A stretch of 64,000 bases of DNA. Source: Agrobacterium sp. a22-2. GTDB taxonomy: Bacteria; Pseudomonadota; Alphaproteobacteria; Rhizobiales; Rhizobiaceae. Position numbers and translations under genes: made by a program. Numbering within the stretch: the stretch's first letter is position 1; every line of letters starts with the position of its first letter. Shown piece by piece: positions 25,675 through 34,510 of the stretch. The notes beneath the pieces were generated by a model, which was not told where the DNA came from, ran no database searches, and saw only the letters and a list, made by a program, of their open reading frames with translations. The stretch is from contig NZ_JAAXMM010000003.1 of assembly GCF_012276985.1 (NCBI RefSeq), forward strand, positions 304,748 through 368,747, read 5' to 3'.

Positions 25675-27888
25675 TCAGCCTCGAGCCGACTGCGGAACGG
25701 CTTTTCGAGACCTATGGAGGCTGGCCGGCTGCTCTCGGTCGACGAAATAGAGAGCGGTCACCTCTTGCGCGCTGATCGGTCGGCTGAACAGGAACCCCTG
25801 CAGCGCGTCGCAGCCGGACAACCGCACGGCCATTGCCTGTTCTTCCGTCTCGATGCCTTCCGCCGTGACGGGAATGTCGAATGCCACGGCCAGGGCGATG
25901 GTCGCCTGCAGCACAGCGCCGGCGTTCTGGTCGTGATCGAGGGCGACGATCAGCGATCGATCGACCTTCATGCGATCGAAACCGAATTGCCGCAGCGTTC
26001 CGATGCTGGCAAAACCCGCGCCGAAATCGTCAAGGGCGATCTTGATGCCCGCCGCCTTGAGGCCGTCGATGGCGCGGCGCGCCTGGTCGGGATTGGAAAT
26101 CAGCACGCCTTCGGTCAACTCGATGCTGAGGCGACTGGGGTCGAACCCCGTTGCCTGAAGGACACTTTTCACCTGCGCCACGAAGCGCGGGTTCTTGAGT
26201 TGAAGCGGCGAGACATTGACGCCAAGCGTGATATCCGGCCACGCGACTGCCGCCTCCAGAGACTTCCTCAGGATCTGCAGGCCCAGAATGTCGATCAGGC
26301 CGGAGCGTTCGGCCACCGGGATGAAGACCTCGGGTGATATGGTGACGCCCGTTTCCGTCACCCACCGGGCCAGTGATTCCACGCCACTGATCGCCCCCGA
26401 CTTCGCATCGACGAACGGCTGGAAGGAGACGTCGATACTGCCGTTCGACAAGGCAGCGCGCAATTTCACTTCCAGATCCGCCTGCCGGCTGGACTCGTCG
26501 TCGAAGCTGTCCTCGAACGCTACCGTGACGCCGCGGCCGAGATCCTTGGCGCGATAGAGCGCCACGTCGGCGCGCCGGATCAGTTCTCCGGTCTCCACCG
26601 AACCTGACGGGGACAAGGCCACGCCGACGCTGCCGCCGATCTCGATCGTGCGTCCGCTGATTTCGAAAACGCTGGCCAAGGCTGCCTGAATGTCCTGGCC
26701 GATGTCGGTTCTTTGCCTCTGGTGCGGGTCCTCGACGGTGACGACCGCAAATTCGTCGCCGCCGAGCCTTGCGCTGAAGGCATCCTCGGGCATGGTCTCC
26801 TTGAGGCGCCGGGCAACCTCGACAATCAGCTCGTCGCCGACCGCATGGCCCCAGGCGTCATTGACGCCCTTGAAGCCATCGAGATCGATGAAGTGGAGGA
26901 CAACGGTCGAGCCGTTAGCCTTGGCCCTGGCCAAAGCACCGGTGACGCTTTCGATCAGACCGGCGCGATTGAGCAGGCCGGTCAGCGAATCGTGCAGGGA
27001 GCGATGACGCGCGCGACTTTCGCTGGCTTGCAGATTGCGAATGGTGACGCCTCCGACCAGACCGATTCCGCAAAGGAACAGGACCAAAATGATGCCGGCC
27101 ATGCGCAGGTTCTTGTCGACCATTGCATAGCTCTTTGTGCCAGGTGCCTCGGACGGCCAGTTGAAAACCGCGACCTCCTTGCCGGACACGTCCTGCAATG
27201 CGGCAGAGAGGCGGCCGGGAACGGGAAGTGGATCGAGGCTGAGGCCGGCGATATTGAAGCTTTCCGACACCTCGGCAACGACATCCGGAGTGATGTGCTT
27301 GGCAAACACCAGCACGCCGAATGCATCCGGCTTCATGGCAGGATCGATCGTGCTGGGCTGGATCATCGCCGCGCCGATCAGCGCCGTGCCGGCCAGAGAG
27401 CGGACGAAATGCACCGGAACAGCATCGGCAGTGCTTGTCTGGCGGGCCGCTTTCAAGAGGGCGTCGAATCCATCGAAGAACTGGTCGGGAGAAATCTCCA
27501 TGGGCTCGCCGTTGCGATAGGCGATGATCGGCTGATCGTGCCCGTCGACGACGATGGCCGTGTCGTAGAGCGGGTAGTCGGCGGAGGTCGAGCCCCAGTT
27601 TTCATAGGTCCATTCCACGCGCGCATCGGAACTGACTTGCGCGAACGCCTCGTCCCAATAGGCATTGTCGCGCACGGTGGCGCCGAGCTGCTTGCGAAGC
27701 GCTTGCAGGGCACTGGCGGCGGCATGGGTGGCACGCCTATCGTCGATCCTGTCGGCAGTCGAAGTGATCGTGCCGATCGACCCGGCCACCAGACCTGCCA
27801 ATACGGATGCAACGGCAATAAAGACGATCGCGACGATTGCGACCAGCAACTGCCGGTGTCGGGCTGTCGATACAGCGCCTTTATGCAT
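25675..27888 (-). CDS. CHASE4-GGDEF-EAL c-di-GMP signalling protein
   Basis: This 737-residue protein has a membrane segment at about 14-38, a periplasmic CHASE4-type sensor (about 45-250), a second membrane segment at about 262-283, GGDEF (about 295-455) and EAL (about 470-712). The cyclase motif is intact (G376-G-D-E-F380). In the EAL domain the signature reads E504-S-L506 rather than EAL. The other metal and catalytic residues are present (N558, E590, D620, D621, K641, E677), so phosphodiesterase activity remains possible. It stands alone between the gntR cluster and nap operon. The 184-base space to gntR contains the operator-like repeats only. Confidence 0.93.
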   Translation of the reverse strand: MHKGAVSTARHRQLLVAIVAIVFIAVASVLAGLVAGSIGTITSTADRIDDRRATHAAASALQALRKQLGATVRDNAYWDEAFAQVSSDARVEWTYENWGSTSADYPLYDTAIVVDGHDQPIIAYRNGEPMEISPDQFFDGFDALLKAARQTSTADAVPVHFVRSLAGTALIGAAMIQPSTIDPAMKPDAFGVLVFAKHITPDVVAEVSESFNIAGLSLDPLPVPGRLSAALQDVSGKEVAVFNWPSEAPGTKSYAMVDKNLRMAGIILVLFLCGIGLVGGVTIRNLQASESRARHRSLHDSLTGLLNRAGLIESVTGALARAKANGSTVVLHFIDLDGFKGVNDAWGHAVGDELIVEVARRLKETMPEDAFSARLGGDEFAVVTVEDPHQRQRTDIGQDIQAALASVFEISGRTIEIGGSVGVALSPSGSVETGELIRRADVALYRAKDLGRGVTVAFEDSFDDESSRQADLEVKLRAALSNGSIDVSFQPFVDAKSGAISGVESLARWVTETGVTISPEVFIPVAERSGLIDILGLQILRKSLEAAVAWPDITLGVNVSPLQLKNPRFVAQVKSVLQATGFDPSRLSIELTEGVLISNPDQARRAIDGLKAAGIKIALDDFGAGFASIGTLRQFGFDRMKVDRSLIVALDHDQNAGAVLQATIALAVAFDIPVTAEGIETEEQAMAVRLSGCDALQGFLFSRPISAQEVTALYFVDREQPASLHRSRKAVPQSARG

Positions 27889-28080
27889 CGGTGGAATCCC
27901 CTCCCATCGAAATGATCTGTTCCAGGGCCGGGAACTGCAGGAAGTGATGATGTCCGCTAGGCACTGCTTGGAGGAATTGTAGCCCGGCTCATCTAATATA
28001 TTATTAATATCTCAATTGTTTCGTCCCGCCGGACTTGCGTTGCGCGGTCCCGGGGGCGATCTAGGAGCGACGGCAATAAG

Positions 28081-28126
28081 CGAGGTCCTGTGACCTCTGC
28101 TCATTCGCAGAGGTCGCAGGACCTCG
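28081..28126 (-). terminator. long hairpin terminating nap operon
   Basis: A 19-bp stem (28081-28099 with 28108-28126, one G-U) encloses an 8-base loop 4 bases past the napC stop. On the minus strand it is followed by a short CTTATT, and on the plus strand by TTTT, so it could stop transcription from either side. The remaining 27889-28080 is an AT-rich promoter region for the GGDEF-EAL gene. Confidence 0.75.
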
Positions 28127-28130
28127 TTTT

Positions 28131-28835
28131 CTAAAGATCCATATCCACGCCGTAATGGACGTCGGCAACGGCACGCTTCAGGTCGTCGATCGCATTGGCC
28201 TGGGGCAGGGGCTCGCCTTCGAGGCCCGGCGGCACCTTCCAGCCGGGATCGATGCCCTGCATGTTCGGCAATTCATGGGCGATGCCCTTGTGGCAATCGA
28301 TGCAGGTCGCCTGGCCGCTGACCAGATAGCGGCCGTGGATTTCCGCCGCCCGAACTGTCTGCTTTGAAAAATCCATGGCTGCCGAGGAATGGCAGTTGCG
28401 GCATTCCTGGCTGTCATTGGCTTTCAGTCTCGCCCATTCGTGCTGGGCGAGCTCGAGCCGCAGATCGAGGAACTTCTGCCGGGTGTCGATCGTGCCGAAG
28501 ATCTTGCCCCAGACCTCTTTCGACGCCTGCATCTTGCGGGCAATCTTGTCGGTCCATTGGTGCGGAACGTGGCAGTCGGGGCAGGAGGCCCGCACGCCCG
28601 AACGGTTGGAGAAGTGCACGGTGCGGCTGAGTTCTTCGTAAACATTGGTCTTCATCTCGTGGCACGAGATGCAGAATGTTTCGGTGTTCGTCAGCTCGAG
28701 AGCGGTATTGAACGCGCCCCAGAACATGACGCCGCCGACGAAGCCGCCGAGTGTCAGGAAGCCGAGGCTGAGCGTAGCCGCCGGCGTGCTGAGGATCTTC
28801 CAGGCCCAGGAGAGCAAGCGCTTGATTCCGTCCAT
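28131..28835 (-). CDS. napC: NapC tetrahaem cytochrome c quinol dehydrogenase
   Basis: This 234-residue protein has an N-terminal membrane anchor (about 20-42) and four CxxCH haem sites (starting at C55, C85, C145 and C178) facing the periplasm. It belongs to the NapC/NirT family and oxidises membrane quinol to deliver electrons to NapB and NapA. It is the last gene of napEFDABC, 3 bases after napB, and is followed by the hairpin at 28081. Confidence 0.96.
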   Translation of the reverse strand: MDGIKRLLSWAWKILSTPAATLSLGFLTLGGFVGGVMFWGAFNTALELTNTETFCISCHEMKTNVYEELSRTVHFSNRSGVRASCPDCHVPHQWTDKIARKMQASKEVWGKIFGTIDTRQKFLDLRLELAQHEWARLKANDSQECRNCHSSAAMDFSKQTVRAAEIHGRYLVSGQATCIDCHKGIAHELPNMQGIDPGWKVPPGLEGEPLPQANAIDDLKRAVADVHYGVDMDL

Positions 28836-28838
28836 CGC

Positions 28839-29330
28839 CTATTTGCCTCCCACGTGCTCGACACCCATTTCGCTCATGTCGCGAAAGGTGTTGCCGACAA
28901 GCGGGCGCACATCAGCCTGCGGGACATGACAGGCGGTGCAGAAATAGCGGCGCGGCGAGACGTCGGCGAGCATCTGCCCTTCCCGCGTCATGTAATGGGT
29001 GACGCTGATCATCGGGGCACCCGACCCTTGCGTAAACTCGCGCTTGTGGCAGGAGAGACAGCGATTGGCGTTGACCGACAGCTGGTAACCCTCGATCGAA
29101 TGGGGAATGACCGGCGGCTGGTCCGGATAGGCGCGCATCTTGCGGATGTCGTCGATGATCCATTTGGGCATCGGTTCCGCCTTCACCTCACCCATCTGGT
29201 CCGGCGGACCGGACAGATCGGGCACCATCTGCGCCACGGTCACCGAGCCTGCAAACAGCGCGATGCCGAGAGTGAGCACTATCCGGCCGTGATGCCGGCT
29301 CAGGCGACGGGAACGATCTTGACCGCGCAT
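28839..29330 (-). CDS. napB: NapB dihaem cytochrome c subunit
   Basis: This protein has 163 residues with a signal peptide (hydrophobic core about 17-30) and two CxxCH motifs (C91 and C131). It is the small electron-transfer subunit of periplasmic nitrate reductase. The ATG at 29330 lies inside the end of napA (31-base overlap), and a GTG 51 bases later is an alternative start giving a more usual signal peptide. NapB accepts electrons from NapC. Confidence 0.95.
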   Translation of the reverse strand: MRGQDRSRRLSRHHGRIVLTLGIALFAGSVTVAQMVPDLSGPPDQMGEVKAEPMPKWIIDDIRKMRAYPDQPPVIPHSIEGYQLSVNANRCLSCHKREFTQGSGAPMISVTHYMTREGQMLADVSPRRYFCTACHVPQADVRPLVGNTFRDMSEMGVEHVGGK

Positions 29331-31804
29331 TTTTTGAAATCCGTCTGTTTGGAGATGGGATCGGTAGCGTCCAGCGTCACTTTGTTGATCAACTGGCTGG
29401 CGTCGAACCAGGGTACGAAGATCACGCCCGGCGGCATGCGGTTGCGGCCGCGGGTCTCGACCCGGGATCGTATTTCGCCGCGTCGCGAGACGATGCGGAT
29501 CTCGGCACCCTGGTTGATGCCGCGTTTGCGGGCGTCGTCGGCATTCATGAAGCAGCGGGCGCCGGGAAAGGCCTTGTAGAGCTCCGGCACGCGCATGGTC
29601 ATCGATCCGGAATGCCAGTGCTCCAGCACCCGGCCGGTCACCAGCCAGAAGTCATAGTCCTCATCAGGGCTCTCGGCCGGTGGCTCGTAAGGCACGGCCA
29701 GAATGACGGCCCGGCCATCGGGCTTGCCATAGAACTTCACGCCTTCGCCGGCCTTCACATAGGGGTCGTAGCCTTCGCGGTAGCGCCATTTGGTTTCCTT
29801 GCCGTCGACCACCGGCCAGCGCAGTCCGCGCTCCTGATGATAGCGGTCATAGGGTGCCAGGTCGTGGCCATGGCCTCGTCCGAAGGCGGCATATTCCTCG
29901 AACAGCCCCTTGTGAATATAGAAGCCGAAGGCCTTGGCTTCATCGTTCTCATAGCCCGGCTCCATCTCGCTCAGCGGGAAGCGGTCGACTTCGCCGTTCT
30001 TGAACAGCACCTCGAAAAGCGTCTTGCCGCGATAGGTCGGATTGGCGTCGAGCAATTCGGCCGGCCAGACCTCGTCGGTGGTGAAGCGCTTGGAAAACTC
30101 GACGAGCTGCCAGAGGTCCGAGCGGGCCTCGCCGGGCGCATCGACCAGTTGATGCCAGACATGGGTGCGCCGCTCGGCATTGCCATAGGCGCCTTCCTTC
30201 TCCACCCACATCGCTGCCGGCAGGATCAGGTCGGCGCTCATCGCCGTGATCGTCGGATAGGCATCCGACACGACGATGAAATTCTCCGGGTTGCGATAGC
30301 CCTGGTAGGTCTCGTTGCTGGTATTGGGGGCCGCCTGGATATTGTTGTTGCACTGGACCCAGTAGAAACTGAGCTTGCCGTCCTTCAACATGCGGTCCTG
30401 CTGAACGGCGTGGTAACCGGGCTTTTCCGGCAGCAGGCCGTGGGGCAGCTTCCAGATCTCCTCGGCATGCTCGCGATGCTTGGGATTGGTCACCACCATG
30501 TCGGCCGGCAGCCGGTGCGCGAACGTGCCGACTTCGCGGGCCGTTCCGCAGGCGGATGGTTGGCCGGTCAGCGAGAAGGGGCTGTTGCCGGGTTCTGAAA
30601 TCTTGCCGGTCAAAAGGTGCAGGTTATAGACCATCTGGTTGGCCCAGACGCCGCGCACATGCTGGTTGAAGCCCATGGTCCACAGCGACATGACCTTGCG
30701 GTTCGGATCGGCATAGAGCTCGGCCAGCTGTTCGAGGAAGCCGGGATCGGCACCCGTCAGTTCGGCGGTCTTCTCCAGCGTGTATTCGGAGACGAGTGCC
30801 TTGAAGGTCTCGAAGTCGCTCGGCTCCATCTTGGCCGGATCTGCGGAATTGGCGGCGCCGGTTTCCAGGGGATGTTCCGGCCGCAGGCCGTAGCCGATAT
30901 CGGTGACACCGGTCATGAACGTCGTGTGGTTCTTGACGAATTCCTCGTTCACCCGGCCGGTCGTGATGATGTGGTTGGCGATGTAGTTGAGGATCGCCAG
31001 GTCCGTGCCCGGCTTGAAGATGATCGGAACATCGGCCAGGTCCATGCTGCGATGGGTAAATGTCGACAGCACGGCAACCTTGACATGCTCGTGGCCGAGC
31101 CGCCGGTCGGCCAGCCGGGTCCACAGGATCGGGTGCATCTCGGCCATGTTCGAACCCCAGAGCACGAAGGCGTCCGCATGCTCGAAGTCGTCGTAACAGC
31201 CCATCGGCTCATCCATGCCGAAGGTGCGCATGAAGGCATAGGCCGCCGATGCCATGCAGTGGCGCGCATTGGGATCGAGATTGTTGGAACGGAAGCCGGC
31301 CCGCAGCAGCTTGGTGGCCGCATAACCCTCGAAAATCGTCCACTGGCCGGAGCCGAACATGCCGACGGCGGTCGGTCCCTTCTCCTTCAGCACCTTCTTG
31401 GCCTGGGTGGCCATCACGTCGAAGGCCTCGTCCCAGGAGACCGGCTCGAATTCGCCGTCCTTGGCATAGGCGCCGTTGCGCTTGCGCAGCAGCGGCGTGG
31501 TCAGCCGATCCTCGCCATACATGATCTTGGAGAGGAAATAGCCTTTGATGCAGTTGAGGCCGCGGTTGACCTCTGCCTGCATGTCGCCATGGGTGGCCAC
31601 GACCTGGCCTTCCTTGACGCCGACCATGACGCCGCAGCCCGTGCCGCAGAACCGACAGGGCGCCTTCGACCACTTGATCTCCAGGGCGCTGACGCCGCCC
31701 GGCACCGGTTGCGCCGTCGCCGGCAGGGCGATGCCGGCCGTGGCCGCCGCTATGCCGGCGGCATGGGCCTTCAGCAGCTCACGCCGCGTCAGAGTGTCCG
31801 TCAT
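29300..31804 (-). CDS. napA: NapA periplasmic nitrate reductase catalytic subunit
   Basis: This 834-residue molybdopterin enzyme has a Tat signal ([12 protein letters not shown]), a 4Fe-4S site with C50, C53, C57 and C85, and the molybdenum-ligating Cys183 ([13 protein letters not shown]). The protein reaches the normal NapA length and ends with the conserved cofactor-binding C-terminal domain. It reduces nitrate to nitrite in the periplasm. The start at 31804 is preceded by GGAGG and overlaps napD by 26 bases, as in many nap operons. Confidence 0.97.
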   Translation of the reverse strand: MTDTLTRRELLKAHAAGIAAATAGIALPATAQPVPGGVSALEIKWSKAPCRFCGTGCGVMVGVKEGQVVATHGDMQAEVNRGLNCIKGYFLSKIMYGEDRLTTPLLRKRNGAYAKDGEFEPVSWDEAFDVMATQAKKVLKEKGPTAVGMFGSGQWTIFEGYAATKLLRAGFRSNNLDPNARHCMASAAYAFMRTFGMDEPMGCYDDFEHADAFVLWGSNMAEMHPILWTRLADRRLGHEHVKVAVLSTFTHRSMDLADVPIIFKPGTDLAILNYIANHIITTGRVNEEFVKNHTTFMTGVTDIGYGLRPEHPLETGAANSADPAKMEPSDFETFKALVSEYTLEKTAELTGADPGFLEQLAELYADPNRKVMSLWTMGFNQHVRGVWANQMVYNLHLLTGKISEPGNSPFSLTGQPSACGTAREVGTFAHRLPADMVVTNPKHREHAEEIWKLPHGLLPEKPGYHAVQQDRMLKDGKLSFYWVQCNNNIQAAPNTSNETYQGYRNPENFIVVSDAYPTITAMSADLILPAAMWVEKEGAYGNAERRTHVWHQLVDAPGEARSDLWQLVEFSKRFTTDEVWPAELLDANPTYRGKTLFEVLFKNGEVDRFPLSEMEPGYENDEAKAFGFYIHKGLFEEYAAFGRGHGHDLAPYDRYHQERGLRWPVVDGKETKWRYREGYDPYVKAGEGVKFYGKPDGRAVILAVPYEPPAESPDEDYDFWLVTGRVLEHWHSGSMTMRVPELYKAFPGARCFMNADDARKRGINQGAEIRIVSRRGEIRSRVETRGRNRMPPGVIFVPWFDASQLINKVTLDATDPISKQTDFKKCAVKIVPVA

Positions 31805-32066
31805 GGCCTGTCGCCTCCTCTGTTTCCATATGTTCAAACACCATGTTGGCCGCCATGACGCCGTCCAGAACCGAGATCTGGGCCAGCCGGTCGCCGAGCA
31901 TTCCGCTGCTGGCGCCCTCGATCACCACGACGATCTTGCCGCCCACGGCCGCATGCACTTCCACGCCGTCCATGCCGGCAATCAGCGCGGCAACGCCGTC
32001 CATGGCTGCCGGCCTGGTCAGCACGACGGCGCTGGAGATGTAATGTCGGGACGGTGCGTCACGCAT
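31779..32066 (-). CDS. napD: NapD maturation chaperone
   Basis: This 95-residue cytoplasmic protein has the NapD ferredoxin-like fold pattern ([12 protein letters not shown] and [10 protein letters not shown]). It binds the NapA Tat signal and supervises cofactor insertion before export. It overlaps both napF (8 bases) and napA (26 bases). Confidence 0.93.
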   Translation of the reverse strand: MRDAPSRHYISSAVVLTRPAAMDGVAALIAGMDGVEVHAAVGGKIVVVIEGASSGMLGDRLAQISVLDGVMAANMVFEHMETEEATGHDGHSDAA

Positions 32067-32556
32067 GGGCGACCTCCAGGCTTGGCTGGCGGATGTCGAT
32101 GGCCGAGACCGGACAGATCGCAATGCAGGCACCGCAGCCATTGCAGGCGGAGGCATCGAGATCGGGGGTGAACGGGCCGCCGAGCCTTGGCCGGAAACGG
32201 ATGGCGGCGGTCGGACAGACGTCACCGCAGGATTGGCAGGAAACCGCATTTTGCGCCAGACAGTGGCTGCCGATCGCGGCCACATGGGCGAAATGCCGCT
32301 CGCCGGTAAAGACGGGCTCAGGACAGGCATCGGCACATTTGCCGCAGAACAGGCATTCGCCGGCCGAAAAGTCGAGAGACGGGCGGCGGTCGACAAGCCT
32401 GATGATGCCGGTGGGACAGTGCTCGGCGCAGGCGCCGCAGCCGGAACAACTGGCAAGGCCCAACGGGGTCGCGCCCGGAGGCGCGATGGGACAGTGCTCC
32501 TCGGCTCTCGCCCCGACCAGAAAACGGCGCCTCGACATGACGGTATCCATGGTCAT
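32059..32556 (-). CDS. napF: NapF ferredoxin-type protein
   Basis: This 165-residue cytoplasmic protein has Cys-rich 4Fe-4S clusters in three groups: CSGCGACAEHC with a following CLFCGKCADAC, CQSCGDVC, and CNGCGACIAIC. NapF helps assemble the NapA iron-sulfur cluster. The start at 32556 follows AAGGAGG. A conserved double Arg near the N-terminus (MSRRRFLVG) is normal for NapF and does not imply export. Confidence 0.93.
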   Translation of the reverse strand: MTMDTVMSRRRFLVGARAEEHCPIAPPGATPLGLASCSGCGACAEHCPTGIIRLVDRRPSLDFSAGECLFCGKCADACPEPVFTGERHFAHVAAIGSHCLAQNAVSCQSCGDVCPTAAIRFRPRLGGPFTPDLDASACNGCGACIAICPVSAIDIRQPSLEVAHA

Positions 32557-32566
32557 CTCGTCCTCC

Positions 32567-32758
32567 TTAGTGGCCCGGAGGACCGGGAGGCCCGAAAACG
32601 ATCTGGTACATCCAGACCATGAAACCATAGCTGCCGACAACGCCGACGGCGACCACGGGCCAGATGCCGAAGGCCAGCACCAGAAAGGCCAGCATTTCGG
32701 AGCGCCGTCTGGATTTGGGGGCCTGCGCAGGCAGATTTTCCGTCGAGAATTCAGTCAT
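32567..32758 (-). CDS. napE: NapE small membrane protein
   Basis: This 63-residue protein has one membrane helix (EMLAFLVLAFGIWPVVAVGV) followed by the NapE-type GSYGFMVWMYQIVFGPPG tail. It is the first gene of the nap operon. Its function is not well established in any organism. The ATG at 32758 has only a modest ribosome site. The 226 bases upstream (32759-32984) hold the operon promoter, with a weak TGTCG-N6-CGACA repeat at 32857-32872. Confidence 0.9.
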   Translation of the reverse strand: MTEFSTENLPAQAPKSRRRSEMLAFLVLAFGIWPVVAVGVVGSYGFMVWMYQIVFGPPGPPGH

Positions 32759-32984
32759 GGTGTCCGACTTCGAGCTGGTGTTCCGATGGAACCTCTCGTG
32801 AGAGGGAGGCAATGCGGCCAATGTGCCGGGATGTCGCTGAAAATGCACTGTTGTGTTGTCGTCAGAGCGACACTGTCCATCATCGCCTGACGAAACACAA
32901 GTCTAATTTCGTCCTGGACGACAGCTTGCAAACTTCACGGTTGTGGCGTTGGCAGGCCGCTTCAGGCGCCTCCCTGGCAATCCG

Positions 32985-33650
32985 TCACGCTCGCCCTGCC
33001 GCGTCGAAGCGCGGAAATAGAACGCTGTTTTCCAGGTACATGTGGGTTACCAGGTCGTCGACGAATTTGCGCAGCCCCGTGTAAAGCGCCGTCCAGGATC
33101 CGCAGGCGCCTTCCGGCAGCGACAGGCTGTGGGTGACGTGCTCGACGGATTTCAGCAATCGCGCCGCACCGTCGTGTTCATGGCGCATCTGCTGGATCGG
33201 ATGGGCGATCATCTCGGTGCCGCCGCGCCGCATCATGGGAAACAGAACCTGTTCTTCCCGTGCCATATGACCGGTCAACTCGTCGCGCAAGGCAATCAGC
33301 GTATCGCTGAGGCCAGCCGGCGCCATGTCGTGGCCGCCATGCACCCGCTCCACCTTCTGGGCCAGCGGGATCAGCCATTCCAGTTCGGCGCGATGGGTGT
33401 CGTGGTAGCGGAACAGGATGTGATCGATCAGCGCCGCGGTGTCTTCTGGCGCGTCCCGTCCCGCGGCGTTGGCCAGTTCCTGCAGGTCGCCAAGCAGGCT
33501 ATCGGGAAGGAGGCCGGCGGCAAGAGCCGCCTCTGCCAGCCGCACATGGCCGTCGCAACAGAAATTGATGCCCGCCCGGCGGAAAAGCTCGGCAGCACCC
33601 GGCAGGTCTGCGGCAATGGTGCGAACGGTCATGTCGAGGGAAATCGGCAT
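32985..33650 (-). CDS. ytfE: iron-sulfur cluster repair di-iron protein (ScdA/YtfE/RIC)
   Basis: This 221-residue cytoplasmic protein has the N-terminal DUF542 motif (RRAGINFCCDGH) and a C-terminal hemerythrin-like di-iron domain with spaced His and Glu (RYHDTHRAELE, GHMAREEQVLFPMM, MRHEHDGA, THMYLENSVLFPRF). It repairs Fe-S clusters damaged by nitric oxide. Position next to nap and a CRP/FNR-type palindrome (33966) agrees with induction by nitrosative stress. AAAGGA lies 9 bases before the ATG at 33650. Confidence 0.93.
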   Translation of the reverse strand: MPISLDMTVRTIAADLPGAAELFRRAGINFCCDGHVRLAEAALAAGLLPDSLLGDLQELANAAGRDAPEDTAALIDHILFRYHDTHRAELEWLIPLAQKVERVHGGHDMAPAGLSDTLIALRDELTGHMAREEQVLFPMMRRGGTEMIAHPIQQMRHEHDGAARLLKSVEHVTHSLSLPEGACGSWTALYTGLRKFVDDLVTHMYLENSVLFPRFDAAGRA

Positions 33651-33696
33651 CAAGGGAGGTCCTTTCTGGGTCGGCGGTCTGAAGTGACGATCGCGA

Positions 33697-33933
33697 TCAT
33701 CCAAGGTCGACTGTTCTGAGCGGCCCGATCCGGCCGGAATGGTGGTCTCGCCGAGGCTCCGTTGCCAGCCTTGGCAAAATGCTCTGCACCCGTGTGCCAT
33801 GCACCAGGAATTCCATGGTCTGGCATAGATCATCGGGCAGGCCGGCCTGCGCGGTCAGCATTTCCATCAGGACATTACGGTAGTGTCGTGCTCTGTCGTC
33901 GCCCATGGGGAATCCCGGCTGTTCGCGCATCAT
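33697..33933 (-). CDS. small hypothetical protein upstream of ytfE
   Basis: This frame of 78 codons could be read with ytfE (47 bases between them). The protein is helical in its middle (HYRNVLMEMLTAQAG and CQTMEFLVHGTRVQSIL) and codon third positions look coding. There is no recognised family or strong ribosome site. The operator-like palindrome at 33966 lies just upstream, suggesting that both genes share a nitrosative-stress promoter. Confidence 0.45.
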   Translation of the reverse strand: MMREQPGFPMGDDRARHYRNVLMEMLTAQAGLPDDLCQTMEFLVHGTRVQSILPRLATEPRRDHHSGRIGPLRTVDLG

Positions 33934-33965
33934 GGGGAGATGCTACGCCTGCCGGTGGTCCTGTT

Positions 33966-33983
33966 CTTTGTGCTGGCACAAAG
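33966..33983. promoter_or_regulatory. CRP/FNR-type palindrome between ytfE unit and DUF6522 gene
   Basis: CTTTGTGCTGGCACAAAG is a perfect 18-bp palindrome containing TTGTG-N4-CACAA, the spacing of CRP/FNR-superfamily boxes (compare TTGAT-N4-ATCAA for FNR). It sits between divergent genes and could be bound by NnrR/FnrN-like regulators. Confidence 0.6.
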
Positions 33984-34083
33984 ATTATCGAGACGGTCGG
34001 GATCAATGTGCTAGCGTCGTGGTGACGACATATTGGTGGACTGAAGCAAAGACACTGCCGGCTTGCCGCTCTTCGAGAGGATC

Positions 34084-34359
34084 ATGATGCAGATCGAACG
34101 CGATCCCAATGGCGATTTCATCCTGCAACCGGCCGATCTTGCCGAACGGTTCGGGCTGACCAGCGACGATTTCCGGCGCAAGATGCAGAAAGGCCTGCTG
34201 GCCAGCACCGTCGAGGTGGGCGAGGGCGAGGATGCAGGCACTTGCCGCCTCAGCCTGCGCCTCGGAAACCGTCTCTGGCGGGCCATTCTCGATTCCGAGG
34301 ATCGCGTTATGAGCGAGGAGATGACCTTCGTTCGCGGGCAATTGCTGCGCCGTCCGTAA
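34084..34359 (+). CDS. DUF6522 family protein
   Basis: This 91-residue protein follows GAGAGG; the ATG at 34084 is preferred over one 21 bases upstream. The sequence pattern (DPNGDFILQPADLAERFGL, then RRKMQKGL and GEGEDAGTCRLSLRLGNR) is that of DUF6522. Small proteins of this type are often found near nitrogen-oxide genes in proteobacteria. The function is unknown; the divergent ytfE unit and shared palindrome suggest regulation by low oxygen or nitric oxide. Confidence 0.75.
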   Translation: MMQIERDPNGDFILQPADLAERFGLTSDDFRRKMQKGLLASTVEVGEGEDAGTCRLSLRLGNRLWRAILDSEDRVMSEEMTFVRGQLLRRP

Positions 34360-34510
34360 GCCGTCCGGCCGCGGATCGAATGCCGCCTTTTCGCCGGGGA
34401 TCACGGTCGTCCCGCCCTTGCGAATTCCTTTCGGATCTGGAACATCGCTGTATCGACAGTTTGAACCGGTGTGCCGAGGCTACAGGGGCGCCGGCAGAAA
34501 GGACCCCGAC

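Noticed and set aside
25675..27888. Reading the EAL domain as inactive because the signature is ESL
   Set aside because: All other catalytic and metal residues are present, so degeneracy is not shown.
31779..32456. Longer 225-codon version of napD
   Set aside because: The first 130 codons are a shadow of napF in another frame; NapD similarity and length begin at 32066.
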